Notes under the pieces: generated by a model | The model's database searches: none | What the model saw: only the letters and a program-made list of their open reading frames with translations | Told to the model about the DNA's origin: nothing | Made by a program: the position numbers and the translations under genes | NCBI RefSeq assembly: GCF_021390545.1 | Contig: NZ_JAJUWR010000021.1 | Location: 1-64,000 of the forward strand | Source: Algoriphagus sp. AGSA1 | GTDB taxonomy: Bacteria; Bacteroidota; Bacteroidia; Cytophagales; Cyclobacteriaceae | Direction: 5' to 3' | Length of the DNA: 64,000 nt | In this document: one piece after another, positions 52,888-62,520 of the stretch | How the letters are laid out: every line of letters starts with the position of its first letter | How positions within the stretch are numbered: position 1 is the stretch's first letter

Positions 52888-54168
52888 ATGGAAATTAGTT
52901 ATTTAGTCTATGTGATTTTCACCTTGGTCTTTTCAGCCTTTTTCTCTGGGATGGAAATCGCATTTATCTCCTCCAACAAGCTGCAGATTGAGCTTCAGAA
53001 CAAGCAGGGAGACATGACGGGGAGAATACTGAGTGTTTTTGTCCAGCGTCCTGGGCAATTTATAGGCACCACGCTCATGGGCAATACCATCTCCCTGGTG
53101 CTGTACGGTATCTTCATGGCATACCTGATGGAGGATCCGTTGAAACTATGGCTTCCAGAAGGGTTTAACAACGATGCGATAGTCTTAGTGCTGCAAACCT
53201 TGATTTCCACCATTGTCGTGTTGATCACTGCCGAGTTTTTGCCCAAAAGCCTTTTTATGCTGAATCCTAACAGCATGCTTAATTTCTTTGCGCTGCCTTT
53301 TTGGATCATCTATATTCTCATCTATCCTGTGGTTTGGGCTGTGGTCGGATTGTCCCGGTTTTTTATTACCAAAATCCTTCGGCTGGAATATAGTGAGGAC
53401 AAGCCCGTGTTCACCGTGACGGATCTTAACAGTTTTGTCCAAAACCATATCCACAAAGGCAAAGAAGAGGGGCACGTGGAGATAGACACGAAGATTTTTG
53501 ACAATGCGGTAGAGTTTAAGACTGTCAGGGTACGGGAATGTATGGTTCCTAGAACAGATATAGTATCGGTGGAAGTGGATGATACTATGGAGGAATTGAA
53601 GAAAGTTTTCGCGGAGAGCGGACACTCCAAAGTGATCGTCTATCGGGAGTCCATCGATGATGTGATCGGCTATTGCCATCAGCTGGAGCTGTTTAAGAAA
53701 CCCAAAACGATCGAAGAAATCCTTACCCCAATTATAATAGCCCCTGAATCAGCACTGGCAAATGAGCTGCTTATCCAGTTTATCCAAGAGCGAAAAAGCC
53801 TGGCTTTGGTAGTAGATGAGTTTGGCGGGACTTCAGGAATCGTATCAATGGAAGATATTATAGAGGAAATTTTCGGGGAAATCGAAGATGAATACGATAG
53901 TGATGACTTGGTCGAGCAGAAAATTTCCGATCAGGAATATCTCTTGAGCGCACGTCACGAAATAGATTACCTCAATGATAAATATGGATGGGAATTGCCT
54001 ATTGGAGACTTTGAGACCCTATCCGGGCTTATTCTTTCACTTATGGAGAATCTGCCAAAGAAGGGCGAATCAGTTACTTTCGAGGGATATACTTTTACAG
54101 TAGTGACCAAACAAGAGCATAGAATTGAGACAGTTCGGCTAAAAATCAACACTTCAGGTATTTTCTAG
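52888..54168 (+). CDS. CNNM/CorC-family membrane protein (HlyC/CorC)
   Basis: The 426-residue protein has an N-terminal DUF21 membrane domain with about four helices, then two CBS domains (about 210-330, with CMVPRTDIVSVEVDD) and a C-terminal CorC/HlyC transport-associated domain. Such proteins affect Mg2+ or Co2+ export; the old name hemolysin is misleading. It follows the small membrane gene by two bases and precedes the PpiD-like gene. Confidence 0.92.
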   Translation: MEISYLVYVIFTLVFSAFFSGMEIAFISSNKLQIELQNKQGDMTGRILSVFVQRPGQFIGTTLMGNTISLVLYGIFMAYLMEDPLKLWLPEGFNNDAIVLVLQTLISTIVVLITAEFLPKSLFMLNPNSMLNFFALPFWIIYILIYPVVWAVVGLSRFFITKILRLEYSEDKPVFTVTDLNSFVQNHIHKGKEEGHVEIDTKIFDNAVEFKTVRVRECMVPRTDIVSVEVDDTMEELKKVFAESGHSKVIVYRESIDDVIGYCHQLELFKKPKTIEEILTPIIIAPESALANELLIQFIQERKSLALVVDEFGGTSGIVSMEDIIEEIFGEIEDEYDSDDLVEQKISDQEYLLSARHEIDYLNDKYGWELPIGDFETLSGLILSLMENLPKKGESVTFEGYTFTVVTKQEHRIETVRLKINTSGIF

Positions 54169-54252
54169 TTAAGCGTTTGATTCAGAATATATTTTGAATT
54201 TCGTTAGTAATGCTATTATTTTGCGACTCTCTAAAAAAGCGTAGTAACAATA

Positions 54253-56364
54253 ATGGCGTTAATTAAACAAATTAGGCAAAGGACAGGTCTTATGATCGGC
54301 GTGATTGCCGGCGGATTGATTTTATTCCTTCTCGGAGGAGATTTATTAAGTCCAAATTCCACCCTTCTCAGTTCCAGTCAGAATATAGTAGGTGAGATAG
54401 CGGGAGAAGACATCACTTATAATGAGTATATCGATCGTGTGGAAGATTTCAAAGTTGCTACTCAGCAGCGTACCGGCAAGACTCCTTCTGAAGTGGAAAT
54501 GTATTCCATCAGGGAGCAGGCATGGCAGGCTATGATTGTGGAACGCGTATTCAAAGAAGAATATGAGAAACTGGGATTGACGATTTCGGATGCGGAGCTG
54601 ATAGATATGGTTCAGGGTAAAAACATCGTTCCTGAATTACGCCAGCAATTGGTGAACCCAGAGACCGGCCAGTTTGACAAAAGCCAACTGGTGTCTTTTT
54701 TACAATCATTGGAAACAGCAGATCCTGCTCAGCAGGCTTTTTGGAACCAGCAGGAAAGACTTTTTGCAGACTCAAGGCTAAGAATCAAATATGATAATTT
54801 GCTCGCAACATCAGAATTTGCTACTCAGGCTGAAGCTAAAGAAGAATATAAAGCTGCCAATACTATAGCTGATGCTTCCATCCTTTTTGTGCCATTCTAC
54901 GCTGTAGCGGATGCAGATGTGACGGTTTCTGACAGTGATCTTAAAGATTACTTCTCTAAAAACAAAGGCAAGTTCAAATCTGGAAATACGGTTAACCTAG
55001 AGTACGTAAGCTTTAGCATACAGCCTAGCGGAGCCGATTCCGCAGAAGTGATTTCAGCTATTAAGGAATTGACCCAAGAATTAAGAACCGCGGAAAATGA
55101 CTCGCTTTTTGCATTGAGAAACTCAGAGGGGCAAAATCCATTTGTAACACTGAGACCGGGCGACGCACTTCCCACAAACCTGAGCAGCAACGTCAGTGAT
55201 ATCCAGGCAGGGGAAACATACGGGCCATTTATTACTACAAACTCCACTTACGTATCTTATAAGGTCACCGACCAATACCAGGGTACACCTAGGTTGAGGG
55301 CTTCCCATATCCTGTTCAGTACAGAAGGTATGGATGATGCCGGTAAGGAAGCTGTAAAAGCTCAGGCCGCAACTGTTCTTGCTGAAGTAAAAGCAGACGG
55401 TAACTTTGAGGTAGCAGCCAGACAATATGGACAGGACGGTACCTCACAGACAGGTGGAGATCTCGGATGGTTTGCCAAAGATGATTTTGTGACCGAATTT
55501 GCCGAAGCAGCCTATTCGGCAAAATCTCCGGGGATTCTTCCTAACCTTGTAGAAACAGAATATGGCTACCATATCATCAAAGTAACGGAAATGCCCAAAA
55601 GCACTTACACCAAATTGGCAACTGTAGAGTTGGAATTGGTGGCAAGTGATATGACTAGAAATGAAGCATTCAGAAAAGCGGATTCTTTTGCGGCTAATTC
55701 CGGAAACAGAAATGAATTCACAGAAAATGCCACAGCTTCCAACTATAGGGTTCTACAGGCAAACAATGTGGATGCTAACGCCCGCAATATCAACAACCTG
55801 CAGAATGCAAGGGAAGTAATTCGCTGGGCATTTGATGATGGGACTTCCAAAGGTGCCGTCTCTTCAGTATTTGAGCTGGACAATGCTTACGTGGTAGCCA
55901 ATTTGATTGGCAAGAAAAGTGAGGGTGAGCTGGCTTTGGAAGACGTGAAAGAGCAGGTAACGGCTCAGGTTAGAAACGAGAAAAAAGCTGAGGTAATCAA
56001 ATCCAAATTAGCAGGAAAGGCTTCTCTGGATGAAATGAAGGCTGAATATCCAAACGAAGCTTCTCTGAATGAGGTTCCTGATCTCAAGCTCAGCGCAAAC
56101 GTGATTCCTGGAGTAGGATTTGCACCAAGAGCGATAGGCGCTATTTTCGGAGTGAAGCAAGGAGAGATGACTCAGGCAGTACGCGAAGATGTAGGGGTGA
56201 TTGTGGGTAAGTTAAATGCCTTGACTCCGGCTGCGGAAATCGGAGACTATTCGGCTTACCAAGGTCAATTGACCCAGAACGCTTCTCAAAGAACCGCTTA
56301 TTCAGTAATGATGGCCCTGCAAGAGCTAGCCGGGGTCAAGGACTATAGATATAAATTCTTTTAA
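54253..56364 (+). CDS. PpiD/SurA-like periplasmic foldase
   Basis: The 703-residue protein is anchored by one N-terminal helix (LMIGVIAGGLILFLLGG) and has a SurA-N/PpiD chaperone part, a parvulin domain around residues 350-440 (RASHILFST, GGDLGWF, ETEYGYHIIKVTE) and a long C-terminal chaperone part. It should assist outer-membrane protein folding in the periplasm. It is the last gene of the lptC-CorC unit and ends at a terminator. Confidence 0.92.
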   Translation: MALIKQIRQRTGLMIGVIAGGLILFLLGGDLLSPNSTLLSSSQNIVGEIAGEDITYNEYIDRVEDFKVATQQRTGKTPSEVEMYSIREQAWQAMIVERVFKEEYEKLGLTISDAELIDMVQGKNIVPELRQQLVNPETGQFDKSQLVSFLQSLETADPAQQAFWNQQERLFADSRLRIKYDNLLATSEFATQAEAKEEYKAANTIADASILFVPFYAVADADVTVSDSDLKDYFSKNKGKFKSGNTVNLEYVSFSIQPSGADSAEVISAIKELTQELRTAENDSLFALRNSEGQNPFVTLRPGDALPTNLSSNVSDIQAGETYGPFITTNSTYVSYKVTDQYQGTPRLRASHILFSTEGMDDAGKEAVKAQAATVLAEVKADGNFEVAARQYGQDGTSQTGGDLGWFAKDDFVTEFAEAAYSAKSPGILPNLVETEYGYHIIKVTEMPKSTYTKLATVELELVASDMTRNEAFRKADSFAANSGNRNEFTENATASNYRVLQANNVDANARNINNLQNAREVIRWAFDDGTSKGAVSSVFELDNAYVVANLIGKKSEGELALEDVKEQVTAQVRNEKKAEVIKSKLAGKASLDEMKAEYPNEASLNEVPDLKLSANVIPGVGFAPRAIGAIFGVKQGEMTQAVREDVGVIVGKLNALTPAAEIGDYSAYQGQLTQNASQRTAYSVMMALQELAGVKDYRYKFF

Positions 56365-56380
56365 CAGAAAATAGATTCGG

Positions 56381-56404
56381 AACCCATGCTGCTCAGCATG
56401 GGTT
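56381..56404 (+). terminator. Terminator after the PpiD-like gene
   Basis: AACCCATGCTG at 56381-56391 pairs with CAGCATGGGTT at 56394-56404, followed by CTTTCTTTATA. Confidence 0.88.
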
Positions 56405-56447
56405 CTTTCTTTATATTCAAAAAGTATTTTGGAGGTACTTAGATGCT

Positions 56448-56717
56448 ATGGAAAAGAAACCGTTCGATAAAGAGAACTTTAAGGAAAAATTGGAGTCCAG
56501 TGGAGAATTCCCCCAACTATATATGTTTAAATTTATAGTTCCTGACGGCAAGGAAAATGAGGTGGCAGCACTGTTCCCAAAACACGAAGTGACTACAAAG
56601 AAAAGTTCAGGTGGAAAATATGTCAGCACTACTATTCAGGCCATGATGAAAGATTCTGATCAGATTATTAAGATTTATGAGCAAGCCTCTGAGATAGAAG
56701 GATTGATCTCACTTTAA
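56448..56717 (+). CDS. DUF493 (YbeD-like) protein
   Basis: The 89-residue protein belongs to the DUF493/YbeD family, with an alpha-beta ACT-like fold (FKEKLESSGEFPQLYMFKFI and FPKHEVTTKKSSGGKYVSTT). YbeD in E. coli sits near lipoate genes, but a role is not proven. Here it opens a run of short genes on the plus strand: PCD, rsmI and the suhB-like gene. Confidence 0.85.
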   Translation: MEKKPFDKENFKEKLESSGEFPQLYMFKFIVPDGKENEVAALFPKHEVTTKKSSGGKYVSTTIQAMMKDSDQIIKIYEQASEIEGLISL

Positions 56718-56729
56718 ATTCATAGGATT

Positions 56730-56963
56730 ATGTGGAAAGAAGAAGATAATAAACTTAAGAAGACTTTTAAATTCAAGAATTTTCAGGAAGCGTTTGCCTT
56801 TATGACCCGTGTGGCTTTTCTGGCCGAGGCCAGACAGCATCATCCAGATTGGAGCAACTCCTATGACAGAGTGGAAATAGCACTTACCTCACATGATCAA
56901 GGCAACATCGTGACAGAAAAAGACCATGAACTGGCCAAGGCTATTGATGAGCTCTTAGCATGA
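56730..56963 (+). CDS. 4a-hydroxytetrahydrobiopterin dehydratase (PCD)
   Basis: The 77-residue protein has the PCD active-site block AEARQHHPDWSNSYDRVEIAL with two His residues and a second region HDQGNIVTEKD. PCD recycles pterin cofactors, for example after phenylalanine hydroxylase. It is short by a few residues at the N-terminus compared with typical members but all catalytic parts are present. The stop overlaps the rsmI start (ATGA). Confidence 0.9.
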   Translation: MWKEEDNKLKKTFKFKNFQEAFAFMTRVAFLAEARQHHPDWSNSYDRVEIALTSHDQGNIVTEKDHELAKAIDELLA

Positions 56964-57652
56964 GTGGAACTTCTCCTAATTTATTCCTAGTACCGACACC
57001 TATAGGCAATCTGAAGGACATTACCCTTAGGGCTATAGAAGTGCTGAAGACCGCTGATGTGATTCTGGCAGAAGATACCCGTACCAGCGGGCAACTGCTC
57101 AAGCACCTGGAAATTTCCCGTCCGCTTCAGAGCTATCACATTTTCAACGAACATAAAACCGTAGAGAAATTGGTAGAGCGCATGAACGGGGGGGAAGTTT
57201 TTGCCTTGATCTCTGATGCTGGCACTCCTGCTATTTCAGACCCTGGTTTCCTATTGGTCAGAGAAGTACTTGCAGCTGGGCTAGAGGTGCAGTGTCTTCC
57301 CGGGGCCACAGCTTTTGTCCCTGCCCTGGTGAACAGTGGCTTGCCAAATGACCGATTTGTGTTCGAAGGTTTTTTACCTCATAAAAAAGGAAGAAAAACA
57401 AGGATAGAAGGACTGGTGGAAGAAGTGCGGACTATTATACTTTATGAATCCCCCCATCGCCTGCTAAAGACCTTAGGACAGCTTGCGGAAGCTTTCGGCG
57501 CTGACAGACTGGCTTGTGTGTCCAGGGAGCTCACCAAGCTTCACGAGGAGAACGTTAGAGGTACCTTAGCCGAGTTAATAGATTATTATCAGACCAATAC
57601 CCTCAAAGGCGAAATTGTCCTTACTGTAGCCGGTAAGAACCCGAAAGCCTAA
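56960..57652 (+). CDS. rsmI: 16S rRNA cytidine-2'-O-methyltransferase
   Basis: RsmI methylates the ribose of C1402 in 16S rRNA. The 230-residue protein carries the family motifs LFLVPTPIGNLKDITLRA, AEDTRTSG, LISDAGTPAISDPG and LPGATAFVPALV. It lacks part of the C-terminal extension of E. coli RsmI, as do many in the phylum. Confidence 0.95.
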   Translation: MSGTSPNLFLVPTPIGNLKDITLRAIEVLKTADVILAEDTRTSGQLLKHLEISRPLQSYHIFNEHKTVEKLVERMNGGEVFALISDAGTPAISDPGFLLVREVLAAGLEVQCLPGATAFVPALVNSGLPNDRFVFEGFLPHKKGRKTRIEGLVEEVRTIILYESPHRLLKTLGQLAEAFGADRLACVSRELTKLHEENVRGTLAELIDYYQTNTLKGEIVLTVAGKNPKA

Positions 57653-57673
57653 GGTTAAATCCCATTGACTAGT

Positions 57674-58483
57674 ATGTTATCGACTGAAGAACTTACACTA
57701 CTTTTAGAGAAGACCCAACAGATTGCAAAGGAAGCCGGAGCTTTTATCCGGCGGGAAAGGCAGCATTTCAGTCTGGCAAATGTGGAACATAAAGGATTCA
57801 ATGATTTGGTATCCTATGTGGACAAGGAGGCGGAGAAAATAATAGTGGATAGACTTAGTGAGATTCTACCCGAAGCTGGGTTTATCACGGAAGAAGGGAC
57901 CAATACGACTCAAGCTGAGCAATATAACTGGGTGATAGATCCTCTGGATGGCACCACAAATTTTATCCATGGCGTGCCGATTTTCTGTGTCAGTATAGCC
58001 CTAATGGAATATAAGGAGGTAATATTAGGTGTGGTCTATGAGGTGAACCTGCATGAATGCTTCTATGCGATGAAAGGCGGAGGTGCTTTTTGTAATGATA
58101 CAAGAATCCGGGTAAGTTCGGCCCAGACGCTTTCCGCATCCTTGATTGCGACAGGATTTCCCTATTATAATTTCGATTTGATCGACAAGTATTTGGCAGC
58201 GTTGAAGTTTCTGATGCGGTCTTCCCATGGTGCCCGCAGGCTGGGCAGTGCGGCAGTTGATCTTTGCTATGTGGCTTCAGGACGGGTTGAAGGTTTTTTT
58301 GAATATAACCTGAATTCCTACGACGTGGCAGCGGGCACACTGATCGTAGAGGAGGCAGGAGGGCAAGTCACTGATTTTTCAGGAGGCAGGGATTTTGTGT
58401 TTGGCAGACAGATTTTGGCTACCAATAGAGCGATCCATGAAGAAATCTTAGGTGAATTAAAAACTATCTGGGCATTAGCCTAA
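57674..58483 (+). CDS. Inositol monophosphatase family protein
   Basis: The 269-residue Mg-dependent phosphatase has EEGTN and WVIDPLDGTTNFIHG in the metal site and YDVAAGTLIVEEAGG in the C-terminal half. I chose ATG 57674; the frame extends to a TTG at 57665. The family includes SuhB and the bisphosphate nucleotidase CysQ; the motifs fit the SuhB/IMPase branch better. It closes the small-gene run that begins with the DUF493 gene. Confidence 0.9.
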   Translation: MLSTEELTLLLEKTQQIAKEAGAFIRRERQHFSLANVEHKGFNDLVSYVDKEAEKIIVDRLSEILPEAGFITEEGTNTTQAEQYNWVIDPLDGTTNFIHGVPIFCVSIALMEYKEVILGVVYEVNLHECFYAMKGGGAFCNDTRIRVSSAQTLSASLIATGFPYYNFDLIDKYLAALKFLMRSSHGARRLGSAAVDLCYVASGRVEGFFEYNLNSYDVAAGTLIVEEAGGQVTDFSGGRDFVFGRQILATNRAIHEEILGELKTIWALA

Positions 58484-58617
58484 GACTTGCTGATGCATGG
58501 ATAAAGGCCTATGCTCCTCAATAAGCTTGCAATTGCTTAAAAAAACTACGCATAAAAAACGGGTTAATCATTCAAAATGATAGCTTTTGATCGATTAATG
58601 GCGTTTGTCAGCGGGCC

Positions 58618-59526
58618 CTAGCCTAGAAAATAATACCAGACCATCAAACTTAGTATGGATATAGGTATGCCCAGTCCTGCCAATAAAGTGGCCAGCTTGG
58701 GTTTTAATCCATATTGGATTGCCACGATGGAGCCCGTGATCATGGGAGCCATACCACTTTCCAGAACAGTTACTTTAAATTCAAGACTGTTTTCGGGCAG
58801 GAAATTTCTGTAAATCAACCATACTACCAGCGGTGCCAGCAAAAGCCGGTAGCCCATCCCGAACCAATAGTATTTGGAGCTGAGGGAGTCAAAATCAATA
58901 GAGAATTTCAGTCCGATCGCAAAAATAGCCACAGGGGCCATCGTCTTCCCTATCAGGGAAACTATGGGAAGGAGAAATTCAGGAGTTTTCCAACCTAAAA
59001 TACTCATGGTGATAGTGACCAATAAGAAACTGAATGGTGGAAATCGAAGTATTTTTAGCGGTATGGTTCTTAGATTGCCTTCCTGATGAGAATAGATGGA
59101 GCCTACCAGAATAGCTAGAGAGGAGACCAATAAGAACGAGCCTCCCTGGTCTATTAAAAGTGCGATAGGCAATGCTTCTTTCCCATACAACCCTTCTACC
59201 ACGGGAAACCCCAAAAATGAAGTATTTGCCAATCCTGCCACGATGACTAAACACCCTATGGTCTGATTATCCCACCTTAAAGCTTTTCCAAGCATTCCGA
59301 AAATAAGCCAGGAGCCTAGGAAGGTCAGCCAGGCGGACGAGATGGGAAGAAGTAAATTCCAACCAGGTTCGATCTGAGGGATATATAGAAGAGCCAAAGC
59401 AGGTAGTACAATATTTAAAAGATATGCATTGACCCACTTGGTGGTTTTTTCTATAGGGAGATTTTGTTGTTTCTGAAGAAAAAGACCCAATAAAAGACAT
59501 AAAAACGCAATGATAACTCCCGTCAT
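58618..59526 (-). CDS. AEC-family transporter
   Basis: The 302-residue protein has about ten hydrophobic segments and the two-part layout of auxin efflux carrier-type transporters, with TSFLGFPVVEGLYG near the middle and ESGMAPMITGSIVAIQYG near the end. In bacteria such carriers move malate, malonate or other anions; the substrate here is not known. It stands alone on the minus strand and is divergent from the next small gene. Confidence 0.85.
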   Translation of the reverse strand: MTGVIIAFLCLLLGLFLQKQQNLPIEKTTKWVNAYLLNIVLPALALLYIPQIEPGWNLLLPISSAWLTFLGSWLIFGMLGKALRWDNQTIGCLVIVAGLANTSFLGFPVVEGLYGKEALPIALLIDQGGSFLLVSSLAILVGSIYSHQEGNLRTIPLKILRFPPFSFLLVTITMSILGWKTPEFLLPIVSLIGKTMAPVAIFAIGLKFSIDFDSLSSKYYWFGMGYRLLLAPLVVWLIYRNFLPENSLEFKVTVLESGMAPMITGSIVAIQYGLKPKLATLLAGLGIPISILSLMVWYYFLG

Positions 59527-59630
59527 ACGGTTTGATGATTATGCTTTGTTTTTAGTAACATTAAAATAATTTCGTATTATTGTATTTTGCTGAATGTCAG
59601 CATATTTTTGAGCAAAACAGTACAGATTCC

Positions 59631-59858
59631 ATGAATAAACTTATACCGATTTTTATCAACGGAAGAAAGTGGATTCAGCTTTCACAGCTTTCAAATGAAC
59701 AATCATCCAAGTTGAGAAGATGGCTCCCGGTAAGCTGTCTGAAGAAAATAGTATTTCAAGGAAGTGAATTTACCGATTGTCTGGATTTTGAGACCTATGA
59801 ATATTGGTTTCGTACGCACCAGGTGTCAGAGCAAAAACAGGCATTGCTGGACTTCTAG
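59631..59858 (+). CDS. Small hypothetical protein
   Basis: The 75-residue product starts at ATG 59631 (MNKLIPIFINGRKWIQLSQ) and contains RRWLPVSCLKKIVFQGSEF. A TATTTTTG box at 59603-59610 gives a leader of about 16 bases and supports this start over the upstream TTG. The stop overlaps the end of the convergent gene by four bases. No family recognised; the WIQLSQ and FETYEYWFR stretches hint at a small soluble binding protein. Confidence 0.6.
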   Translation: MNKLIPIFINGRKWIQLSQLSNEQSSKLRRWLPVSCLKKIVFQGSEFTDCLDFETYEYWFRTHQVSEQKQALLDF

Positions 59859-60229
59859 TCCAGTCCTACATTTTTTCTTTTTTCCTCAAAATACTCCCCT
59901 AACCCAGGGTAGAAATCACTCTCCACTTCTGGAATACCGTCCAGAATTAATTCCATATTTCCTTCCATAGCGTCAGTATTCACTTGCATAGCTTCCAGAA
60001 GATAGATCAAGTCCTCCATACTCAACACCTCATAGCTCCATGACGGATAAAGTATGTAATCATTGCCATAGAAATCCACTGCCTCAAACTGGATTTTGCC
60101 ATCCAGTGAATGGGCATATATACTGATCTGCTCTCCCCACTGACTTTCTGGGTAGCTCAACTTTACCAATAAAACAGAAGTGGTCTCATCAGTAAAATAG
60201 CTTTCTGGATGGAATTTGAAATCAATCAT
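59855..60229 (-). CDS. Conserved hypothetical soluble protein
   Basis: The 124-residue product starts at the ATG at 60229 (MIDFKFHPESYF), supported by a TATTTTTG box exactly four bases upstream. It is acidic and beta-rich with VLLVKLSYPESQWGEQISIY and a helical C-terminus. The composition suggests a cytoplasmic protein. I recognise no family, but the exact promoter and the compact layout make it a likely real gene. Confidence 0.65.
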   Translation of the reverse strand: MIDFKFHPESYFTDETTSVLLVKLSYPESQWGEQISIYAHSLDGKIQFEAVDFYGNDYILYPSWSYEVLSMEDLIYLLEAMQVNTDAMEGNMELILDGIPEVESDFYPGLGEYFEEKRKNVGLD

Positions 60230-60233
60230 CAGC

Positions 60234-60241
60234 CAAAAATA
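60234..60241 (-). promoter_or_regulatory. TAnnTTTG box of the 124-residue gene
   Basis: TATTTTTG on the minus strand is an exact -7 box, separated from the ATG by GCTG. Confidence 0.65.
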
Positions 60242-60304
60242 GTAAATCCTCAGGATTGGAGAACCCATTCATATATTTGGATTGGATAATCGGGACTTTC
60301 GGAC

Positions 60305-60312
60305 TATTTTTG
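60305..60312 (+). promoter_or_regulatory. TAnnTTTG box upstream of glyA
   Basis: TATTTTTG predicts a start near 60317 and a leader of about 60 bases before the glyA ATG at 60377. Confidence 0.55.
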
Positions 60313-60376
60313 GGCACATTTGCAGGTAGCCCTGTTGGCTATCATTCCATTAAATTTGGCTTTCAAACTCCTGATT

Positions 60377-61645
60377 ATGAAAAGAGATTCGCTTGTTTTC
60401 GACCTTATCAACGAAGAAGAAGACAGACAAAAGAGAGGTATCGAATTGATCGCTTCCGAAAACTTCACCAGTAAACAAGTCATGGAAGCCGCAGGGAGCG
60501 TGCTGACAAATAAATATGCAGAGGGTCTTCCCAGTAAGCGCTACTATGGTGGCTGCGAGGTGGTGGATAAGATCGAGCAATTGGCAATTGACCGCGCTAA
60601 AGAACTTTTCGGTGCCACATGGGCCAATGTACAGCCACATTCAGGTGCCCAAGCAAATGCCGCGGTAATGCTTGCCTGTCTGAAAGCCGGCGATCCTATT
60701 TTGGGATTTGATCTTTCTCATGGAGGCCACCTTACCCACGGTTCCCCTGTGAATTTTTCCGGGAAATTATATGAGCCGCATTTTTATGGGGTAGAAGAAG
60801 AGACAGGAAGAATCGATTACGATAAGGTGGAAGAAAAGGCCCTTGCCGTTTCTCCAAAAATGATCATCTGTGGAGCATCTGCTTACTCTCGGGACTGGGA
60901 CTATGCCAGGCTGAGAGAGATAGCTGATGAAGTAGGGGCCATTCTCTTGGCTGATATATCCCATCCATCTGGATTGATAGCAAAAGGTTTGCTAAACGAT
61001 CCCTTGGAGCATTGTCATATCGTGACAACTACAACCCACAAAACGCTCAGAGGGCCAAGAGGTGGTCTGATCATGATGCGTGAGGATTTTGACAATCCGT
61101 GGGGACTTACTACTCCAAAAGGAGAAATAAGAAAAATGTCATCATTGCTTGACATGGGTGTCTTCCCAGGCACACAAGGTGGTCCACTTGAGCATATTAT
61201 AGCTGCCAAGGCAGTGGCTTTCCAAGAGTGCCTTTCTGACGAATACATGCATTATGTGCTTCAGGTCAAAAAAAACGCATCCGTCATGGCTGATCAGTTC
61301 GTAAGTCTGGGATATCAGATCATATCAGGAGGAACTGACAACCACATGATGCTAATCGACCTAAGAAATAAAGACCTTACCGGGAAAATTGCTGAAGAAA
61401 CCTTGGGCAAAGTGGATATCACCATCAACAAAAATATGGTTCCATTTGACACGAAGTCTCCCTTTGTTACATCCGGAATGAGAGTAGGGACGGCAGCGGT
61501 CACTACTAGAGGCTTGAAAGAAGATGATATGGTGAAAATCGTCGGGCTGATAGACAGAGCTTTAATCAATCATGCCAATGACGCTGAATTGGCAAATATC
61601 CGTGGCGAAGTCAATACCTGGATGAATCAGTTTCCACTATACTAG
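60377..61645 (+). CDS. glyA: Serine hydroxymethyltransferase
   Basis: GlyA converts serine and THF to glycine and methylene-THF. The 422-residue PLP enzyme opens with the family block RGIELIASENFTS, has NVQPHSGAQAN, and the PLP Lys in TTTTHKTLRGPRGG. I chose ATG 60377; the longer frame adds hydrophobic residues that lie in the predicted promoter and leader. tatC follows after 16 bp on the same strand. Confidence 0.97.
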   Translation: MKRDSLVFDLINEEEDRQKRGIELIASENFTSKQVMEAAGSVLTNKYAEGLPSKRYYGGCEVVDKIEQLAIDRAKELFGATWANVQPHSGAQANAAVMLACLKAGDPILGFDLSHGGHLTHGSPVNFSGKLYEPHFYGVEEETGRIDYDKVEEKALAVSPKMIICGASAYSRDWDYARLREIADEVGAILLADISHPSGLIAKGLLNDPLEHCHIVTTTTHKTLRGPRGGLIMMREDFDNPWGLTTPKGEIRKMSSLLDMGVFPGTQGGPLEHIIAAKAVAFQECLSDEYMHYVLQVKKNASVMADQFVSLGYQIISGGTDNHMMLIDLRNKDLTGKIAEETLGKVDITINKNMVPFDTKSPFVTSGMRVGTAAVTTRGLKEDDMVKIVGLIDRALINHANDAELANIRGEVNTWMNQFPLY

Positions 61646-61661
61646 AATTTAGATACCACCC

Positions 61662-62516
61662 GTGGCGTTAGATCAATACCAAGAAGAGGAAGAAGAAGGC
61701 GGAATGTCCTTTTTGGATCATTTAGAAGCTTTGCGTTGGCATTTGCTTCGCTCCGTCGCGGCTATACTTATATTGTCGGTTGCGGCTTTTCTGGCCAAAA
61801 GCTTTGTGTTCGGAATAGTCATCCTTGGTCCATCCAAGGTTGACTTTGTCACCTACAGGTGGCTGTGTGAAATCAGTGATTATGTGGGGATGCCTGCTCT
61901 CTGTATTGATGAACTTCCCTTTACGATACAAAGCAGGCAGATGACCGGGCAGTTTACCATGCACATGACTTCGAGTTTTGTGGTTGGTTTTATTGCCTCA
62001 TTTCCCTTTGTATTCTGGGAGGTGTGGAGATTTATCAGCCCGGGACTCTATGATCAGGAAAAGAATGCCGCCAGAGGTGCTGTTTTCTTTGTAAGCTTAT
62101 TGTTCTTCTTAGGAGCTGCCTTCGGATACTATATTCTTGCGCCTCTCTCGATCAACTTCCTTTCCAACTACCAGTTGGATCCTTCTATTCTCAATGAGTT
62201 TGATATCACTTCCTATATCTCTACCTTGACCATGTTGGTGCTCGCTTCGGCTATCATGTTCCAGCTACCCGTGGTGGTTTATTTCCTTGCGATGTCAGGC
62301 TTGGTGACCTCTAGTATGTTAAAGGCTTACAGAAGACATGCAATAGTGGTTATCTTGATATTATCAGCGATCATTACCCCTCCGGATGTCATCTCTCAGA
62401 TTTTAATATCCATGCCGATTTTGGTGCTGTATGAAGCTGGGATACAGATAGCTAAGAGATTGGAGAAGAAAAGAGCAAAGAGAAGAGCCCAGGAAGATAT
62501 AGACGATGCGCTTTAA
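61662..62516 (+). CDS. tatC: Sec-independent translocase subunit TatC
   Basis: TatC forms the receptor core of the twin-arginine export system in the inner membrane. The 284-residue product has six hydrophobic segments and the N-terminal signature MSFLDHLEALRWHLLRS. The frame begins with a GTG at 61662 that adds a very acidic 14-residue tag; ATG 61704 is an alternative start. tatA is not in this window. It follows glyA closely. A heptamer array starts right after the stop. Confidence 0.95.
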   Translation: MALDQYQEEEEEGGMSFLDHLEALRWHLLRSVAAILILSVAAFLAKSFVFGIVILGPSKVDFVTYRWLCEISDYVGMPALCIDELPFTIQSRQMTGQFTMHMTSSFVVGFIASFPFVFWEVWRFISPGLYDQEKNAARGAVFFVSLLFFLGAAFGYYILAPLSINFLSNYQLDPSILNEFDITSYISTLTMLVLASAIMFQLPVVVYFLAMSGLVTSSMLKAYRRHAIVVILILSAIITPPDVISQILISMPILVLYEAGIQIAKRLEKKRAKRRAQEDIDDAL

Positions 62517-62520
62517 ATAT

